From: Clostridia bacterium
Lineage (GTDB): Bacteria > Bacillota > Clostridia > Christensenellales > Borkfalkiaceae
Length of the DNA: 64,000 nt
NCBI GenBank assembly: GCA_017504165.1
Contig: JAFVRR010000003.1
Span: forward strand, 1-64,000
Reading direction: 5' to 3'
The position numbers and the translations under genes were made by a program. The notes beneath the pieces were generated by a model. The model had not been told where the DNA came from and did not search any database. It worked only from the letters and a program-made list of their open reading frames with translations. Shown piece after piece: positions 24,667 through 33,195 of this stretch. Numbering within the stretch: the stretch's first letter is position 1; each line of letters begins with the position of its first letter.

Positions 24667-26061
24667 ATGGATTACAAATTAAAAATAGGCTTGTTGCCAA
24701 TAAGAAGATATATAAAAGAACCGCCAAAGCGCATAGGAATATTCCAAAGCGATTATGCGGTAGAAAATAAAGAAAAAAGCGTAAAGTACGTAAAAGAAAA
24801 TTACTCTGACGATATTACGGAGTTTGTTGATATCAATTGGCTTAACGAAGAAGGCGTTTTGTGTTTAGATAGCGATTGTGATAGGGTGGCGGAATATTTT
24901 AAAAAAGAAAAAATCGACGCTTTATTTATAATAAACTGTAACTTTGGTCAAGAAAATTGCGCGGGGCTTGTTGCCAAAAAACTTCACGTGCCAACTTTAC
25001 TTTGGGGTCCGCGCGATAGGAATTTTACTAACGATATTCGCTATACCGATACTCAATGCGGATTGTTTGCTATGAGTAAACAGTTAAAGAGAAACAACGT
25101 AAAATTTTCTTATATTGAAAACTGTGACGTAGATTCGCCCGTATTTGATAAAGGCTTAAAACAATTCTTTGGCGTTGCAACTATGGTTAAAAACTTCAAA
25201 GATATGAAGATTTTACAAGTGGGCACTAGGGTAAAACCTTTTAAATCTATTATGTATAACGAACTTGAACTTTGCGAAAAGTTTGGTATTGATATAGTTG
25301 CCTTTAATCTTGCCGAGGCTGTTGGCGATCTTCAAATAATTTACGATACTAAAAAAGAAGAACTTAATAAAGATTTAATAGACCTTAAAAACACCTTTGA
25401 TTGTGGTAATTTAGACGACGATTATTTAATTAAAATGTTATGTATCGTTCACTACTACGAAAAACTTGCTAAAGATAATAACTGTAATATAATTAGTAGT
25501 GAGTGTTGGACGGGTATTACGCTCGGTTGGGGCGCAAATCCATGCCTTGCAATGTGTTTACTTGCAGATAAAGACGTTTACGTTACTTGTGAATGGGATA
25601 TTCATATGACCATAACTAACGTATTATTGCTTTCCGCAACACGTGGTAAAGAAAAACCAATTCAAGGCGAGTTTACCTGCCGACATCCAAGTAACGATAA
25701 TGCCGAACTCTTATGGCATTGCGGTCCATTCCCACTTAAATACAAAGCAAAAGGCGAAAAGCCATGGCTTTATAATACAAAACCAAGTTTTAGAATGGAA
25801 GACGGCGAGTATACAATCGCGCGTTTCCAAGCGGAAAAGGGTAAATACTATTTACTTTGCGATAAGTTTAATACTTGTAAAGGGCCTAAAACTTTCGGTA
25901 CGTATATGTGGGCAGAGTTTGATAATTTAAGCAAGGTTGAAAGAAAACTTGTAAAAGGACCTTATATTCATCATATGTCTGAAATTCCAGGCGATTACGT
26001 TGAATATTTTAAAGAGTTTACCGAATATTTTGATGAAATAGAATACGATTCTTTTAATTGA
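24667..26061 (+). CDS. Fucose-isomerase-like protein, second copy
   Basis: The 464-residue protein has the FucI/AraA-type fold: an N-terminal Rossmann-like part with DALFIINCNFGQENC, a middle domain ending KILQVGTRVKPFKS, and a C-terminal part with SSECWTGI, CEWDIHMTITNVLL and LLWHCGPFP. Its sequence differs strongly from the copy at 19345, so it probably acts on another sugar. AGGAG lies five bases before the ATG. It follows GH2 by ten bases and precedes a membrane protein, so it likely processes a monosaccharide released by GH2. The specific sugar is unknown. Confidence 0.72.
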   Translation: MDYKLKIGLLPIRRYIKEPPKRIGIFQSDYAVENKEKSVKYVKENYSDDITEFVDINWLNEEGVLCLDSDCDRVAEYFKKEKIDALFIINCNFGQENCAGLVAKKLHVPTLLWGPRDRNFTNDIRYTDTQCGLFAMSKQLKRNNVKFSYIENCDVDSPVFDKGLKQFFGVATMVKNFKDMKILQVGTRVKPFKSIMYNELELCEKFGIDIVAFNLAEAVGDLQIIYDTKKEELNKDLIDLKNTFDCGNLDDDYLIKMLCIVHYYEKLAKDNNCNIISSECWTGITLGWGANPCLAMCLLADKDVYVTCEWDIHMTITNVLLLSATRGKEKPIQGEFTCRHPSNDNAELLWHCGPFPLKYKAKGEKPWLYNTKPSFRMEDGEYTIARFQAEKGKYYLLCDKFNTCKGPKTFGTYMWAEFDNLSKVERKLVKGPYIHHMSEIPGDYVEYFKEFTEYFDEIEYDSFN

Positions 26062-26107
26062 CTTTATTAAGCGTTTGTATTATAATCGCTTGTAAAGGAT
26101 TTACTAT

Positions 26108-26833
26108 ATGAAAAAATTATCAAAATCATCAGAATTGTTGTGGATAATGGGCACTGTATTCGTGGCGCTTGGCGTTTCTATTTGCAGTAAGGCAAATTTA
26201 GGCGTTTCAATGATTGCCGCGCCCGCATTCGTTATAAGCGAAGCCTTAATTAACGTTTGGAGCGGTTTTACTGTAGGCGTTGTTGAGTACGTGTTTCAGG
26301 GTGTTTTGCTTGTTATACTGTTTATTATCATTCGCAAATTTAACGTTAAGTATTTATTTGCATTTGCGGTAGCGGTTGTCTATGGTTACGTTTTAAACTT
26401 CTTTATTTGGGCTCTTCGCGGAGTAGAATTTAACGAAGTTTGGGTTAGATGGGTAATGCTTATCGTTGGCGATACTATAACCGCGCTTGGCGTTGCTAGT
26501 TTCTTTAGAACTACTTATCCACTTCAAGTTTACGAACTTTTCGTTTCTAAAACTGCGTACAAGTTTGAAGTTAGCATAAATAGGGTAAAGTCGATATTCG
26601 ATATTTCATTACTTATTGTATCTATAATTTTGGCTTTAACTTTGTTTGGTGACGTCACTACGTTTGATTGGTCTACTATTTATTATAATAGTTTCCATAG
26701 TATAGGTTTAGGTACGATTTTAACAACCTTAATTAATTCGCCACTCATTGCTTTAACGGGCAAAGTAATTGATAAAATTTTTGATAATAAGCCACTTTTT
26801 GAAAAAATGGAAAAGGCTTTGTTAATTAAATAA
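26108..26833 (+). CDS. YczE/YitT-type membrane protein
   Basis: The 241 residues form about five or six membrane segments. The N-terminus (ELLWIMGTVFVALGVSICSKANLGVSMI) is typical of the YczE/YyaS family, whose function is not established. It ends the GH2 cluster, 46 bases after the isomerase-like gene, so it is probably cotranscribed. A transport role for the sugar would be inference from position. A terminator follows at 26838. Confidence 0.7.
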   Translation: MKKLSKSSELLWIMGTVFVALGVSICSKANLGVSMIAAPAFVISEALINVWSGFTVGVVEYVFQGVLLVILFIIIRKFNVKYLFAFAVAVVYGYVLNFFIWALRGVEFNEVWVRWVMLIVGDTITALGVASFFRTTYPLQVYELFVSKTAYKFEVSINRVKSIFDISLLIVSIILALTLFGDVTTFDWSTIYYNSFHSIGLGTILTTLINSPLIALTGKVIDKIFDNKPLFEKMEKALLIK

Positions 26834-26837
26834 AAAT

Positions 26838-26867
26838 AAAAGCACTAAAATTAGTGCTTTTATTTTT
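26838..26867. terminator. Bidirectional terminator overlapping the luxS end
   Basis: AAAAGCACTAA (26838-26848) pairs with TTAGTGCTTTT (26851-26861), with T- and A-runs on either side. Confidence 0.85.
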
Positions 26868-27327
26868 GGTATTCAAAGTGTTTAAAAGTTTGTAATTCTT
26901 TTAAATATTTTTTAGCGTATTTTTTAGCGTCTTCTAAATTCTGGTCGCTATAATTTCCGCATTCTATTGGCGTTGCGCCAGGTATATCTCCTTGATAATT
27001 TATAATAAAATCTAACATTTCGCAAATAATAGGGTACACGTCTATCGGGAAAAGGTCGCCAAACATAACTAGATAAAATCCAGTTCTGCAACCCATAGGA
27101 CCAAAGTATATTATTTTATCTTTCAAATAAGAATTTCTTAAAAAGGTTGCCCCTAAATGTTCAAGGGTATGTACGCCTGCGCAGTTTAAAACTTCTTCTT
27201 TGTTAGGCGCGGTAAAGCGAACGTCAAAAGTAGTCGTTACTACACCGTCGCACTCGTCTTTTCTTGAAACGTAAAGACCTGTTTCTAAATTTAAATGGTT
27301 AACTAAAAAACTTTCAATCGTGTTCAT
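26860..27327 (-). CDS. luxS: S-ribosylhomocysteine lyase LuxS
   Basis: Cleaves S-ribosylhomocysteine to homocysteine and DPD, the precursor of autoinducer-2, as part of the activated methyl cycle. The 155 residues carry the metal motif HTLEH with H53, E56 and H57, the third ligand C123 in IECGNYSDQNL, and the catalytic C80 in FGPMGCRTGFY. The ATG lies six bases after a TATAAT box and no ribosome-binding site is present, so the mRNA is probably leaderless. It stands alone, convergent with the YczE-like gene. Confidence 0.96.
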   Translation of the reverse strand: MNTIESFLVNHLNLETGLYVSRKDECDGVVTTTFDVRFTAPNKEEVLNCAGVHTLEHLGATFLRNSYLKDKIIYFGPMGCRTGFYLVMFGDLFPIDVYPIICEMLDFIINYQGDIPGATPIECGNYSDQNLEDAKKYAKKYLKELQTFKHFEYQK

Positions 27328-27333
27328 ATATCT

Positions 27334-27362
27334 ATTATATATTATATTTAAAATTTTTTCAA
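27334..27362 (-). promoter_or_regulatory. luxS promoter, predicted leaderless
   Basis: On the complement, TTGAAA (27357-27362), 17 bases, TATAAT (27334-27339). Only six bases separate the -10 from the ATG. Confidence 0.75.
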
Positions 27363-27417
27363 CTAAATAGCAAACTAATTCGTTATAAAAAAAATTTAAA
27401 AAATTTTATTCAAATAT

Positions 27418-27447
27418 TTGTAATATTATAAAAAACTATGCTATAAT
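27418..27447 (+). promoter_or_regulatory. Promoter of the CofE-like gene
   Basis: TTGTAA (27418-27423), 18 bases, extended TGC plus TATAAT (27442-27447). The leader has a small hairpin, CCGCAA/TTGCGG (27469-27482). Confidence 0.65.
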
Positions 27448-27504
27448 GTATTGTCAAATTGAGTTTAGCCGCAATTTTGCGGTGATATAAGGATGGTATT
27501 TAAT

Positions 27505-28701
27505 ATGAGTCGTATGGTAGGCACGGTTTCCCGTGGTATTAGAGCTCCAATCATTAAACAAGGTGACGATATTGTTAAAATCGTAACGGATTGTATTTTA
27601 GAAGCGTCAAAAGATGCAAAATTCGATTTTTACGATCGCGACGTTGTTGCTATTACTGAAGCCATCGTTGCAAGGGCGCAAGGCAACTACGCAAGTGTTA
27701 ACGATATTGCTATTGACGTTAAGAATAAGTTTGGCGAAGGCGCTACTGTAGGCGTAATTTTCCCAATATTATCTCGTAACCGTTTTGCTATTTGTTTACG
27801 CGGTATTGCTAAAGGCGCTAAAAAAATCGTTTTAATGCTATCTTATCCTTCAGACGAAGTAGGTAACCACTTAGTTAGCCTTGATAAACTTGATGAAAAG
27901 GGCGTAAATCCGTATACGGATGTGTTATCGCTTGAAAAATACCGTGAACTTTTCGGTTACGAAAAACACACTTTTACGGGTATTGACTACGTTGAATATT
28001 ACGAAAACCTTATTCGTGAATGCGGTGCGGATTGTGAAATCGTATTTGCTAACAACCCTAAAGCAATTTTAAACTACACTAAAAAAGTGCTTAACTGTGA
28101 TATTCACACAAGGGCGCGTACAAAACGTATTTTAAAAGATGCCGGTGCGGAAATCGTTTTAGGTCTTGACGATATTTTAACTGAATCTATAAACGGTAGT
28201 GGTTATAACGCTAATTACGGTTTATTAGGTTCTAACAAAGCGACTGAAGACACTATTAAACTTTTCCCTAAAGATTGTCAAAGGGTAGTTGATGCAATAT
28301 CTGAAAACCTTACTAAAGCAACTGGTAAAAAAATTGAAGTTATGGTATATGGTGACGGCGCGTTTAAAGACCCTGTTGGTAAAATTTGGGAACTTGCCGA
28401 CCCTGTTGTTTCTCCTGCATATACTAACGGTTTAATGGGTACACCTAACGAACTTAAACTTAAATATCTTGCAGATAACGAATTCGGCGCTTTAAAAGGC
28501 GAAGAATTAAAGGATGCTATCAAGAATAAGATTAAAGAAAAAGACGCGGATTTATTCGGTCAAATGGCATCTGAGGGTACTACTCCTAGAAGACTTACCG
28601 ACCTTATCGGTTCACTTTCAGACTTAACTTCAGGTTCTGGCGATAAAGGTACGCCTATCGTATTCATCCAAGGTTATTTCGATAATTATACAACAGACTA
28701 A
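27505..28701 (+). CDS. CofE/F420-0:gamma-glutamyl-ligase-family protein
   Basis: About 398 residues matching the clostridial branch of the F420 gamma-glutamyl-ligase family. Visible features are VGTVSRGIRAPIIKQGDDIV at the start, YDRDVVAITEAIVARAQGNY (about 44-63), SRNRFAICLRGIAKGAKKI and MVYGDGAFKDPVGKIWELADPVV. True CofE adds glutamate to coenzyme F420; most Clostridia lack F420, so another amide- or peptide-forming ligation is more likely. AAGGA lies upstream; I place the start at the ATG at 27505, though 27493 is possible. Monocistronic, with its own promoter and terminator. Confidence 0.75.
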   Translation: MSRMVGTVSRGIRAPIIKQGDDIVKIVTDCILEASKDAKFDFYDRDVVAITEAIVARAQGNYASVNDIAIDVKNKFGEGATVGVIFPILSRNRFAICLRGIAKGAKKIVLMLSYPSDEVGNHLVSLDKLDEKGVNPYTDVLSLEKYRELFGYEKHTFTGIDYVEYYENLIRECGADCEIVFANNPKAILNYTKKVLNCDIHTRARTKRILKDAGAEIVLGLDDILTESINGSGYNANYGLLGSNKATEDTIKLFPKDCQRVVDAISENLTKATGKKIEVMVYGDGAFKDPVGKIWELADPVVSPAYTNGLMGTPNELKLKYLADNEFGALKGEELKDAIKNKIKEKDADLFGQMASEGTTPRRLTDLIGSLSDLTSGSGDKGTPIVFIQGYFDNYTTD

Positions 28702-28725
28702 AATTTAAGATTGTATCTAAAAATA

Positions 28726-28755
28726 AAGCCCCGACATTTTTGTCGGGGCTTTTAA
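28726..28755. terminator. Bidirectional terminator after the CofE-like gene
   Basis: AAGCCCCGACA (28726-28736), loop TTTT, TGTCGGGGCTT (28741-28751), then TTT. Also serves the convergent MDR gene. Confidence 0.9.
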
Positions 28756-28760
28756 TTACT

Positions 28761-29717
28761 TTATAATAAGTTTACCGTAAATTCAGTTTTATTATTGTTG
28801 ATTTGTAAATTTTCGCAAGCGTTTTCAAATTGTTTTGAAATATAGTCGAATTTATAATCGTTAAGTTGGAAGTAGTTTAAGTTGACAGCCTTTTGTACTA
28901 AAAGGTTAATAGACGTACCAACGTTTTCTACGCCTTGAGAAATAAACTTAACCGTTAACCCTTTTTTAAATGCAGAGTTTAGGTTGAACTTTTGAATAGG
29001 GTTCATAATACCGGTTACCGCTACCATTGCGTCGTTAGACGCTAGCGTTAAAGTGGTTTCAAAACTTAAATTATTATCGGTAACGTAAATAACTTTTTTA
29101 CATTTTCTACCACCGGTAATATTAATAACGTCTTGCTCAACTAGTCTATCCGCTACTATAGAGTAGTAGATATCGGTTTTTTTAGCAATTTCTAAATTAT
29201 ACTCGTTATCGTCAATTAAAATAGGCACTGCTTTATAATAAGATAGAAGTTGAGCGATTAAGTTGCCAAGTATTGAACCGCCAACGACCGCAACATATTC
29301 GCCTTTATCAATTTTAAGCGCGTCAATAACCGATAGGGCAATAGATAAGTGGTTTACGAAAAGCGCTTCGTACTCGCTAACTGCTTGTGGTAATAAATGG
29401 CAGTGTTTTTTGTTAACGACGGCAAACTCTTTTAAAAAGCCGGAATTGTTTCCATTTTCAGCGTGGGATAAATAAACTTTTTGACCTTTAGTAAAGTAAT
29501 TAGATTCGTTTAAAACTTCGCTTATTTGCCCAACTGCGATATAGCCTGGCGTAATAGGGTAAGTAATGCCATCAACGTTGCCTGCGTATAAGTTAATATC
29601 TTTTTTAGTTATAAAGCACTTAGTGATTTTAATTTTAAGGTCGTCTACTTGCTCAAGGTTTTCAACGACGTTTACCTTGCTTATTTGTTTTGTATTTGTA
29701 ATTTGATATGAAATCAT
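28761..29717 (-). CDS. MDR-family dehydrogenase-like protein lacking zinc ligands
   Basis: About 318 residues with the medium-chain dehydrogenase/reductase layout: an N-terminal GroES-like domain (KCFITKKDINLYAG, PGYIAVGQI) and a nucleotide-binding domain with AVVGGSILGNLIAQLLSYY. The usual catalytic zinc positions (GHE and the cysteine cluster) are replaced, so any activity is zinc-independent and the substrate is unknown. I take the start at 29717, seven bases after a TATAAT box, with no ribosome-binding site; a longer frame from 29753 would start upstream of the -10 box. Confidence 0.65.
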   Translation of the reverse strand: MISYQITNTKQISKVNVVENLEQVDDLKIKITKCFITKKDINLYAGNVDGITYPITPGYIAVGQISEVLNESNYFTKGQKVYLSHAENGNNSGFLKEFAVVNKKHCHLLPQAVSEYEALFVNHLSIALSVIDALKIDKGEYVAVVGGSILGNLIAQLLSYYKAVPILIDDNEYNLEIAKKTDIYYSIVADRLVEQDVINITGGRKCKKVIYVTDNNLSFETTLTLASNDAMVAVTGIMNPIQKFNLNSAFKKGLTVKFISQGVENVGTSINLLVQKAVNLNYFQLNDYKFDYISKQFENACENLQINNNKTEFTVNLL

Positions 29718-29724
29718 ATAAGTT

Positions 29725-29753
29725 ATTATATACTTTTTACAGGTTTTTTGCAA
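29725..29753 (-). promoter_or_regulatory. Promoter of the MDR gene, predicted leaderless
   Basis: On the complement, TTGCAA (29748-29753), 17 bases, TATAAT (29725-29730), with the ATG seven bases further. Confidence 0.7.
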
Positions 29754-29820
29754 CTGATTTTATAAAAAAGTGTAAATCAATAAAATTTTATAAAATTCCT
29801 TAAATATTGCTAAGAAAAAG

Positions 29821-29849
29821 TTGACTTATTATAAAAAATCATATATAAT
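29821..29849 (+). promoter_or_regulatory. Promoter of rpmE
   Basis: TTGACT (29821-29826), 17 bases, TATAAT (29844-29849). Confidence 0.8.
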
Positions 29850-29881
29850 AGCACAGTAGAAATTAACAAAGAGGTGAGAAT

Positions 29882-30085
29882 ATGCAAGCAAATATTCATC
29901 CAGAATATAAAATTGTAAAGGTTCAATGCGCATGTGGTGCGTCTTTCCGCACTGGTACAACTAAGAATACTGACGTTATTAAAGTTGACATTTGTTCTAA
30001 ATGCCACCCATTCTTCACAGGTAAACAAAAACTTGTTGATGCTGGTGGTCGTGTTGATAAATTCAAAAAAAGATACGGTATTTAA
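29882..30085 (+). CDS. rpmE: Ribosomal protein L31, zinc-binding form
   Basis: A 67-residue large-subunit protein bridging the two ribosomal subunits. C16 and C18 in CAC and C38 and C41 in ICSKC give the zinc-binding (C+) form; QANIHPEYK and [14 protein letters not shown] match the family. GAGGTGA precedes the ATG. It has a strong promoter and a terminator hairpin after it. A DUF1385-PrmC gene and prfA follow, a common Firmicute order. Confidence 0.95.
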   Translation: MQANIHPEYKIVKVQCACGASFRTGTTKNTDVIKVDICSKCHPFFTGKQKLVDAGGRVDKFKKRYGI

Positions 30086-30121
30086 TTTTACAAAGTTGTT
30101 ATACCTAAAAGGGTATAGTGT

Positions 30122-30153
30122 CAGCGCTAAGATTTCTCTTAGCGCTGTTTTAA
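30122..30153 (+). terminator. Terminator after rpmE
   Basis: CAGCGCTAAGA (30122-30132), loop TTTC, TCTTAGCGCTG (30137-30147), TTTT. It probably limits expression of the fusion gene downstream. Confidence 0.8.
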
Positions 30154-30162
30154 TAGGTTTTT

Positions 30163-31977
30163 ATGAAAGGTAATAAAAGCAATAAAAAATGCACTTCAAT
30201 AGGCGGTCAAGCGGTTATTGAAGGCGTAATGATGCGTGGCGCAAAGTCTATGGCAACTGCCGTTCGTGATGAACGCGGTGAGATATTAGTAGAGGCAAAG
30301 CGCTTAAAAGCCCCCGATAAAAAATCGGGTTTTTTAAAGTTGCCTATAATTCGCGGTGTAGTTGCGTTTATTTCGTCTTTGGTTACTGGTACTAAATGTT
30401 TAATGCGTTCCGCAACCGTGTACGGAGAAGAAGAAAGTTCTAACTTTGATAATTGGCTTTCTAAAAAAACGGGAATTAATCCTATAGATATTGCAATGTA
30501 TTTAGGTGTGATACTCGGCGTTTTGCTTTCGGTTGGATTGTTCTTCTTTTTGCCACAAGTTATTGCCGATTTATTCACTTTTATTGATAAAACTTCTATT
30601 ATTTACTTCTTAATTGAAGGTTTGGTTAGAATTTTAATATTTATATCTTATATATTACTTACTACTTTACTAAAAGATATTAGGCGCACTTATATGTATC
30701 ATGGAGCAGAGCATAAAACTATATCTTGCTATGAAAGCGGTATGGAACTAACGGTAGAAAACGTAAAAACTTGTACTAGGGTGCACGATAGATGCGGTAC
30801 TACCTTTACTTTTTTAGTAATGATTATAAGTATTTTAATCTTTGCCATAATGAACACCGTGCTTTTAGAATTAGGGTTAGACTTAAACTACTTAGGATTA
30901 GGCAAGTTATGGCGTTTTTTAATAAAACTAGCAACACTTCCTATAGTGGCGGGCGTTTCTTACGAAATATTGAAACTTTTAGCAAAAACTAAAGCAAAAT
31001 TCTTTATTATTTTTAAAGCGCCAGGTCTTTTATTGCAAAGATTAACCACGCGCGAGCCTGACGATAAGATGATAGAAGTAGCAATTACGGCATTTAAAAA
31101 GGTTTTAGAAATGGATGAAGACGAAAGTATTCCCGAATGTGAATTTAACGTTTTCGGTACTTCTAAAACGCTACTAGAAAAGGTCAAATCAATCGTCAAT
31201 AAAAAGGGCGAAAACGATGCGGATGCCGAATGGATTGTATCAATTGTTTTAGGCGTTAAAAGAAGTGAAATCGGCGATTTAACGGCAGTAACTAGAGAGC
31301 AAAGCGAAAGGGCGTTAGAAATTGCTAAAAAGCGCGCTGAAGGCGTTCCACTTTGGTATATTATTGGCGAAACTGAGTTTTACGGATATAAAATCAAAGT
31401 AAATGAAAACGTGCTTATTCCTAGACCTGAAACGGAAGAACTTTGCTACAACGCTCTTAAAGAAATAACTGAAAATAGTACCGTACTTGATATGTGTACG
31501 GGTAGTGGTGCAATCGCTATTACTATTAGTAAAGAGTCGGGCGCTCAAGTTACCGCAGTTGACGTTAGCGAAAAAGCCTTAGAAGTTGCGAAAGAAAACG
31601 CTATAATTAACGGCGCAAGCGTAGAGTTTGTTTTATCTAACGCGTTTACTAATTTGGATAAAAAGTACGACTTTATTTTGTCTAATCCGCCGTATATAAA
31701 AACGGGTGATTTAGCCTCTTTACAAGAAGAAGTAAAACGTGAGCCGTCACTCGCTTTAGACGGTGGAAAAGACGGGTTGAACTTTTATAGAATTTTATCC
31801 GAAAATGCACATAAATTCTTAAATTTTGGTGGAACTATATTTATGGAAATAGGTATAAATCAAGATGAAGAAGTTATTAAACTTTTCCTTGAAAACGGCA
31901 ATTATAAAAGCGCTAATGCAATTAAGGATATTAACGGTATAAATAGAATTATTAAGGTGGTTAGAAATGACGTCTAA
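30163..31977 (+). CDS. prmC: DUF1385 (YqhQ-like) and PrmC methyltransferase fusion
   Basis: One uninterrupted 604-residue frame. Residues about 1-310 match DUF1385/YqhQ membrane proteins: [14 protein letters not shown] (13-26), several membrane helices (about 108-170 and 215-275) and [13 protein letters not shown] (179-191). Residues about 350-604 match PrmC, which methylates the GGQ glutamine of release factors: [10 protein letters not shown], the SAM site DMCTGSGA (443-450) and the catalytic NPPY (508-511). The two are usually adjacent separate genes. No ribosome-binding site or start codon is seen at the junction, so they are fused, placing a soluble methyltransferase on a membrane protein. 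The gene overlaps prfA by 11 bases. A sequencing frameshift would be the alternative. Confidence 0.85.
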   Translation: MKGNKSNKKCTSIGGQAVIEGVMMRGAKSMATAVRDERGEILVEAKRLKAPDKKSGFLKLPIIRGVVAFISSLVTGTKCLMRSATVYGEEESSNFDNWLSKKTGINPIDIAMYLGVILGVLLSVGLFFFLPQVIADLFTFIDKTSIIYFLIEGLVRILIFISYILLTTLLKDIRRTYMYHGAEHKTISCYESGMELTVENVKTCTRVHDRCGTTFTFLVMIISILIFAIMNTVLLELGLDLNYLGLGKLWRFLIKLATLPIVAGVSYEILKLLAKTKAKFFIIFKAPGLLLQRLTTREPDDKMIEVAITAFKKVLEMDEDESIPECEFNVFGTSKTLLEKVKSIVNKKGENDADAEWIVSIVLGVKRSEIGDLTAVTREQSERALEIAKKRAEGVPLWYIIGETEFYGYKIKVNENVLIPRPETEELCYNALKEITENSTVLDMCTGSGAIAITISKESGAQVTAVDVSEKALEVAKENAIINGASVEFVLSNAFTNLDKKYDFILSNPPYIKTGDLASLQEEVKREPSLALDGGKDGLNFYRILSENAHKFLNFGGTIFMEIGINQDEEVIKLFLENGNYKSANAIKDINGINRIIKVVRNDV

Positions 31978-33040
31978 ACTTGAAACGATTTATCAAAGAT
32001 ATTTAAAACTTAACGACTTAGTCGGCGATCCTGAAGTCATTAAAAATATAGACGAATGGAGAAAGTACACTAAAGAACTTTCCGAAATGGAAGAAGTTAT
32101 TGACAAATATAAAGAATATAAAAAGGTACTCGAAGAAAAAACCGATGCCGAAAAGTCTATTTTAACGGAAACTGATAGCGAAATGAAGGCTCTTCTTTCC
32201 GATGAAATTCAAGCGTTAAAAGAAAAGTTAACTGAAATAACTAGCGAACTTAAAATTCTTTTAATACCAAAAGATGAAAACGACGATAAGAACGTTATTA
32301 TAGAAATCCGCGCGGGCGCAGGTGGTGAAGAGGCGGCTTTATTTGCCTACGAACTTTACCGTATGTACGTTAACTACGCCGATAAAAATCGCTTTAAAAC
32401 GGAAGAAATCGACTCCAACGAAACGGAACTTGGTGGTATTAAAGAAGTAACTTTCTCGGTGGTTGGTAAAGGCGCTTATGCTAAACTTAAATATGAAAGC
32501 GGTGTTCATAGGGTACAACGCGTGCCTGAAACGGAATCTCAAGGTAGAATACAAACGTCAACGGCAACCGTTGCGGTGCTCCCAGAAGTAGAAGATATCG
32601 AGATTAAAATTGATGAAAAAGATTTAAAAGTGGATACTTATCGTTCAAGCGGTGCTGGTGGTCAGCACGTTAACAAGACGGAAAGTTGTATTCGTATGAC
32701 GCATATTCCAACAGGTATAGTCGTTACTTGTCAAGACGAAAGGTCGCAAATTAAAAACCGTGAAAAAGCCTTAAAAGTATTAAAATCTAGGCTTTACGAC
32801 CATTACAACTCTGAATACCGTAAAGAATACGACGAAAATCGTAAAAGTCAAATTGGTACGGGCGATAGAAGTGAAAGAATTAGAACTTATAACTTTCCAC
32901 AAGGTAGAATTACCGATCATAGAATTGGTTTTACTTTGTATTCTCTTGAAAACTTCTTGTCTGGCGATATTGGCGAAATGATTGAGGCTTTAGCAATCGC
33001 CGATAGAGAGGCAAAACTTTCAAATCAAGAAGAAGATTAA
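31967..33040 (+). CDS. prfA: Peptide chain release factor 1
   Basis: Recognises UAA and UAG and triggers release of the finished protein. The 357 residues contain the recognition loop [13 protein letters not shown] and the catalytic GGQ in [14 protein letters not shown], plus [19 protein letters not shown] in place of the E. coli PAT is common in Firmicutes. It overlaps the end of the PrmC domain, its own modifying enzyme, by 11 bases. A terminator follows. Confidence 0.97.
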   Translation: MTSKLETIYQRYLKLNDLVGDPEVIKNIDEWRKYTKELSEMEEVIDKYKEYKKVLEEKTDAEKSILTETDSEMKALLSDEIQALKEKLTEITSELKILLIPKDENDDKNVIIEIRAGAGGEEAALFAYELYRMYVNYADKNRFKTEEIDSNETELGGIKEVTFSVVGKGAYAKLKYESGVHRVQRVPETESQGRIQTSTATVAVLPEVEDIEIKIDEKDLKVDTYRSSGAGGQHVNKTESCIRMTHIPTGIVVTCQDERSQIKNREKALKVLKSRLYDHYNSEYRKEYDENRKSQIGTGDRSERIRTYNFPQGRITDHRIGFTLYSLENFLSGDIGEMIEALAIADREAKLSNQEED

Positions 33041-33064
33041 AACTCTATAAAAATGTTAAAAATT

Positions 33065-33100
33065 AAACTTGTTTGCAATTCGCAAACAAGTTTTTTATTT
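33065..33100 (+). terminator. Terminator of prfA
   Basis: AAACTTGTTTGC (33065-33076), loop AATTC, GCAAACAAGTTT (33082-33093), followed by a T run. Confidence 0.9.
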
Positions 33101-33143
33101 TTGTATTTATAATGAGAACATATTTTATATTTTGGTAAAAAAA

Positions 33144-33173
33144 TTGACATTTTTTATTAATTTACTATATAAT
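33144..33173 (+). promoter_or_regulatory. Promoter of the aminotransferase gene
   Basis: TTGACA (33144-33149), 18 bases, TATAAT (33168-33173). Confidence 0.8.
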
Positions 33174-33195
33174 AAGTCAAGTATTTGGAGGCAAC

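Noticed and set aside
32498-32545. PET instead of PAT in the RF1 recognition loop
   Set aside because: PxT with Glu is common in Firmicute RF1, so no altered stop-codon reading is implied.
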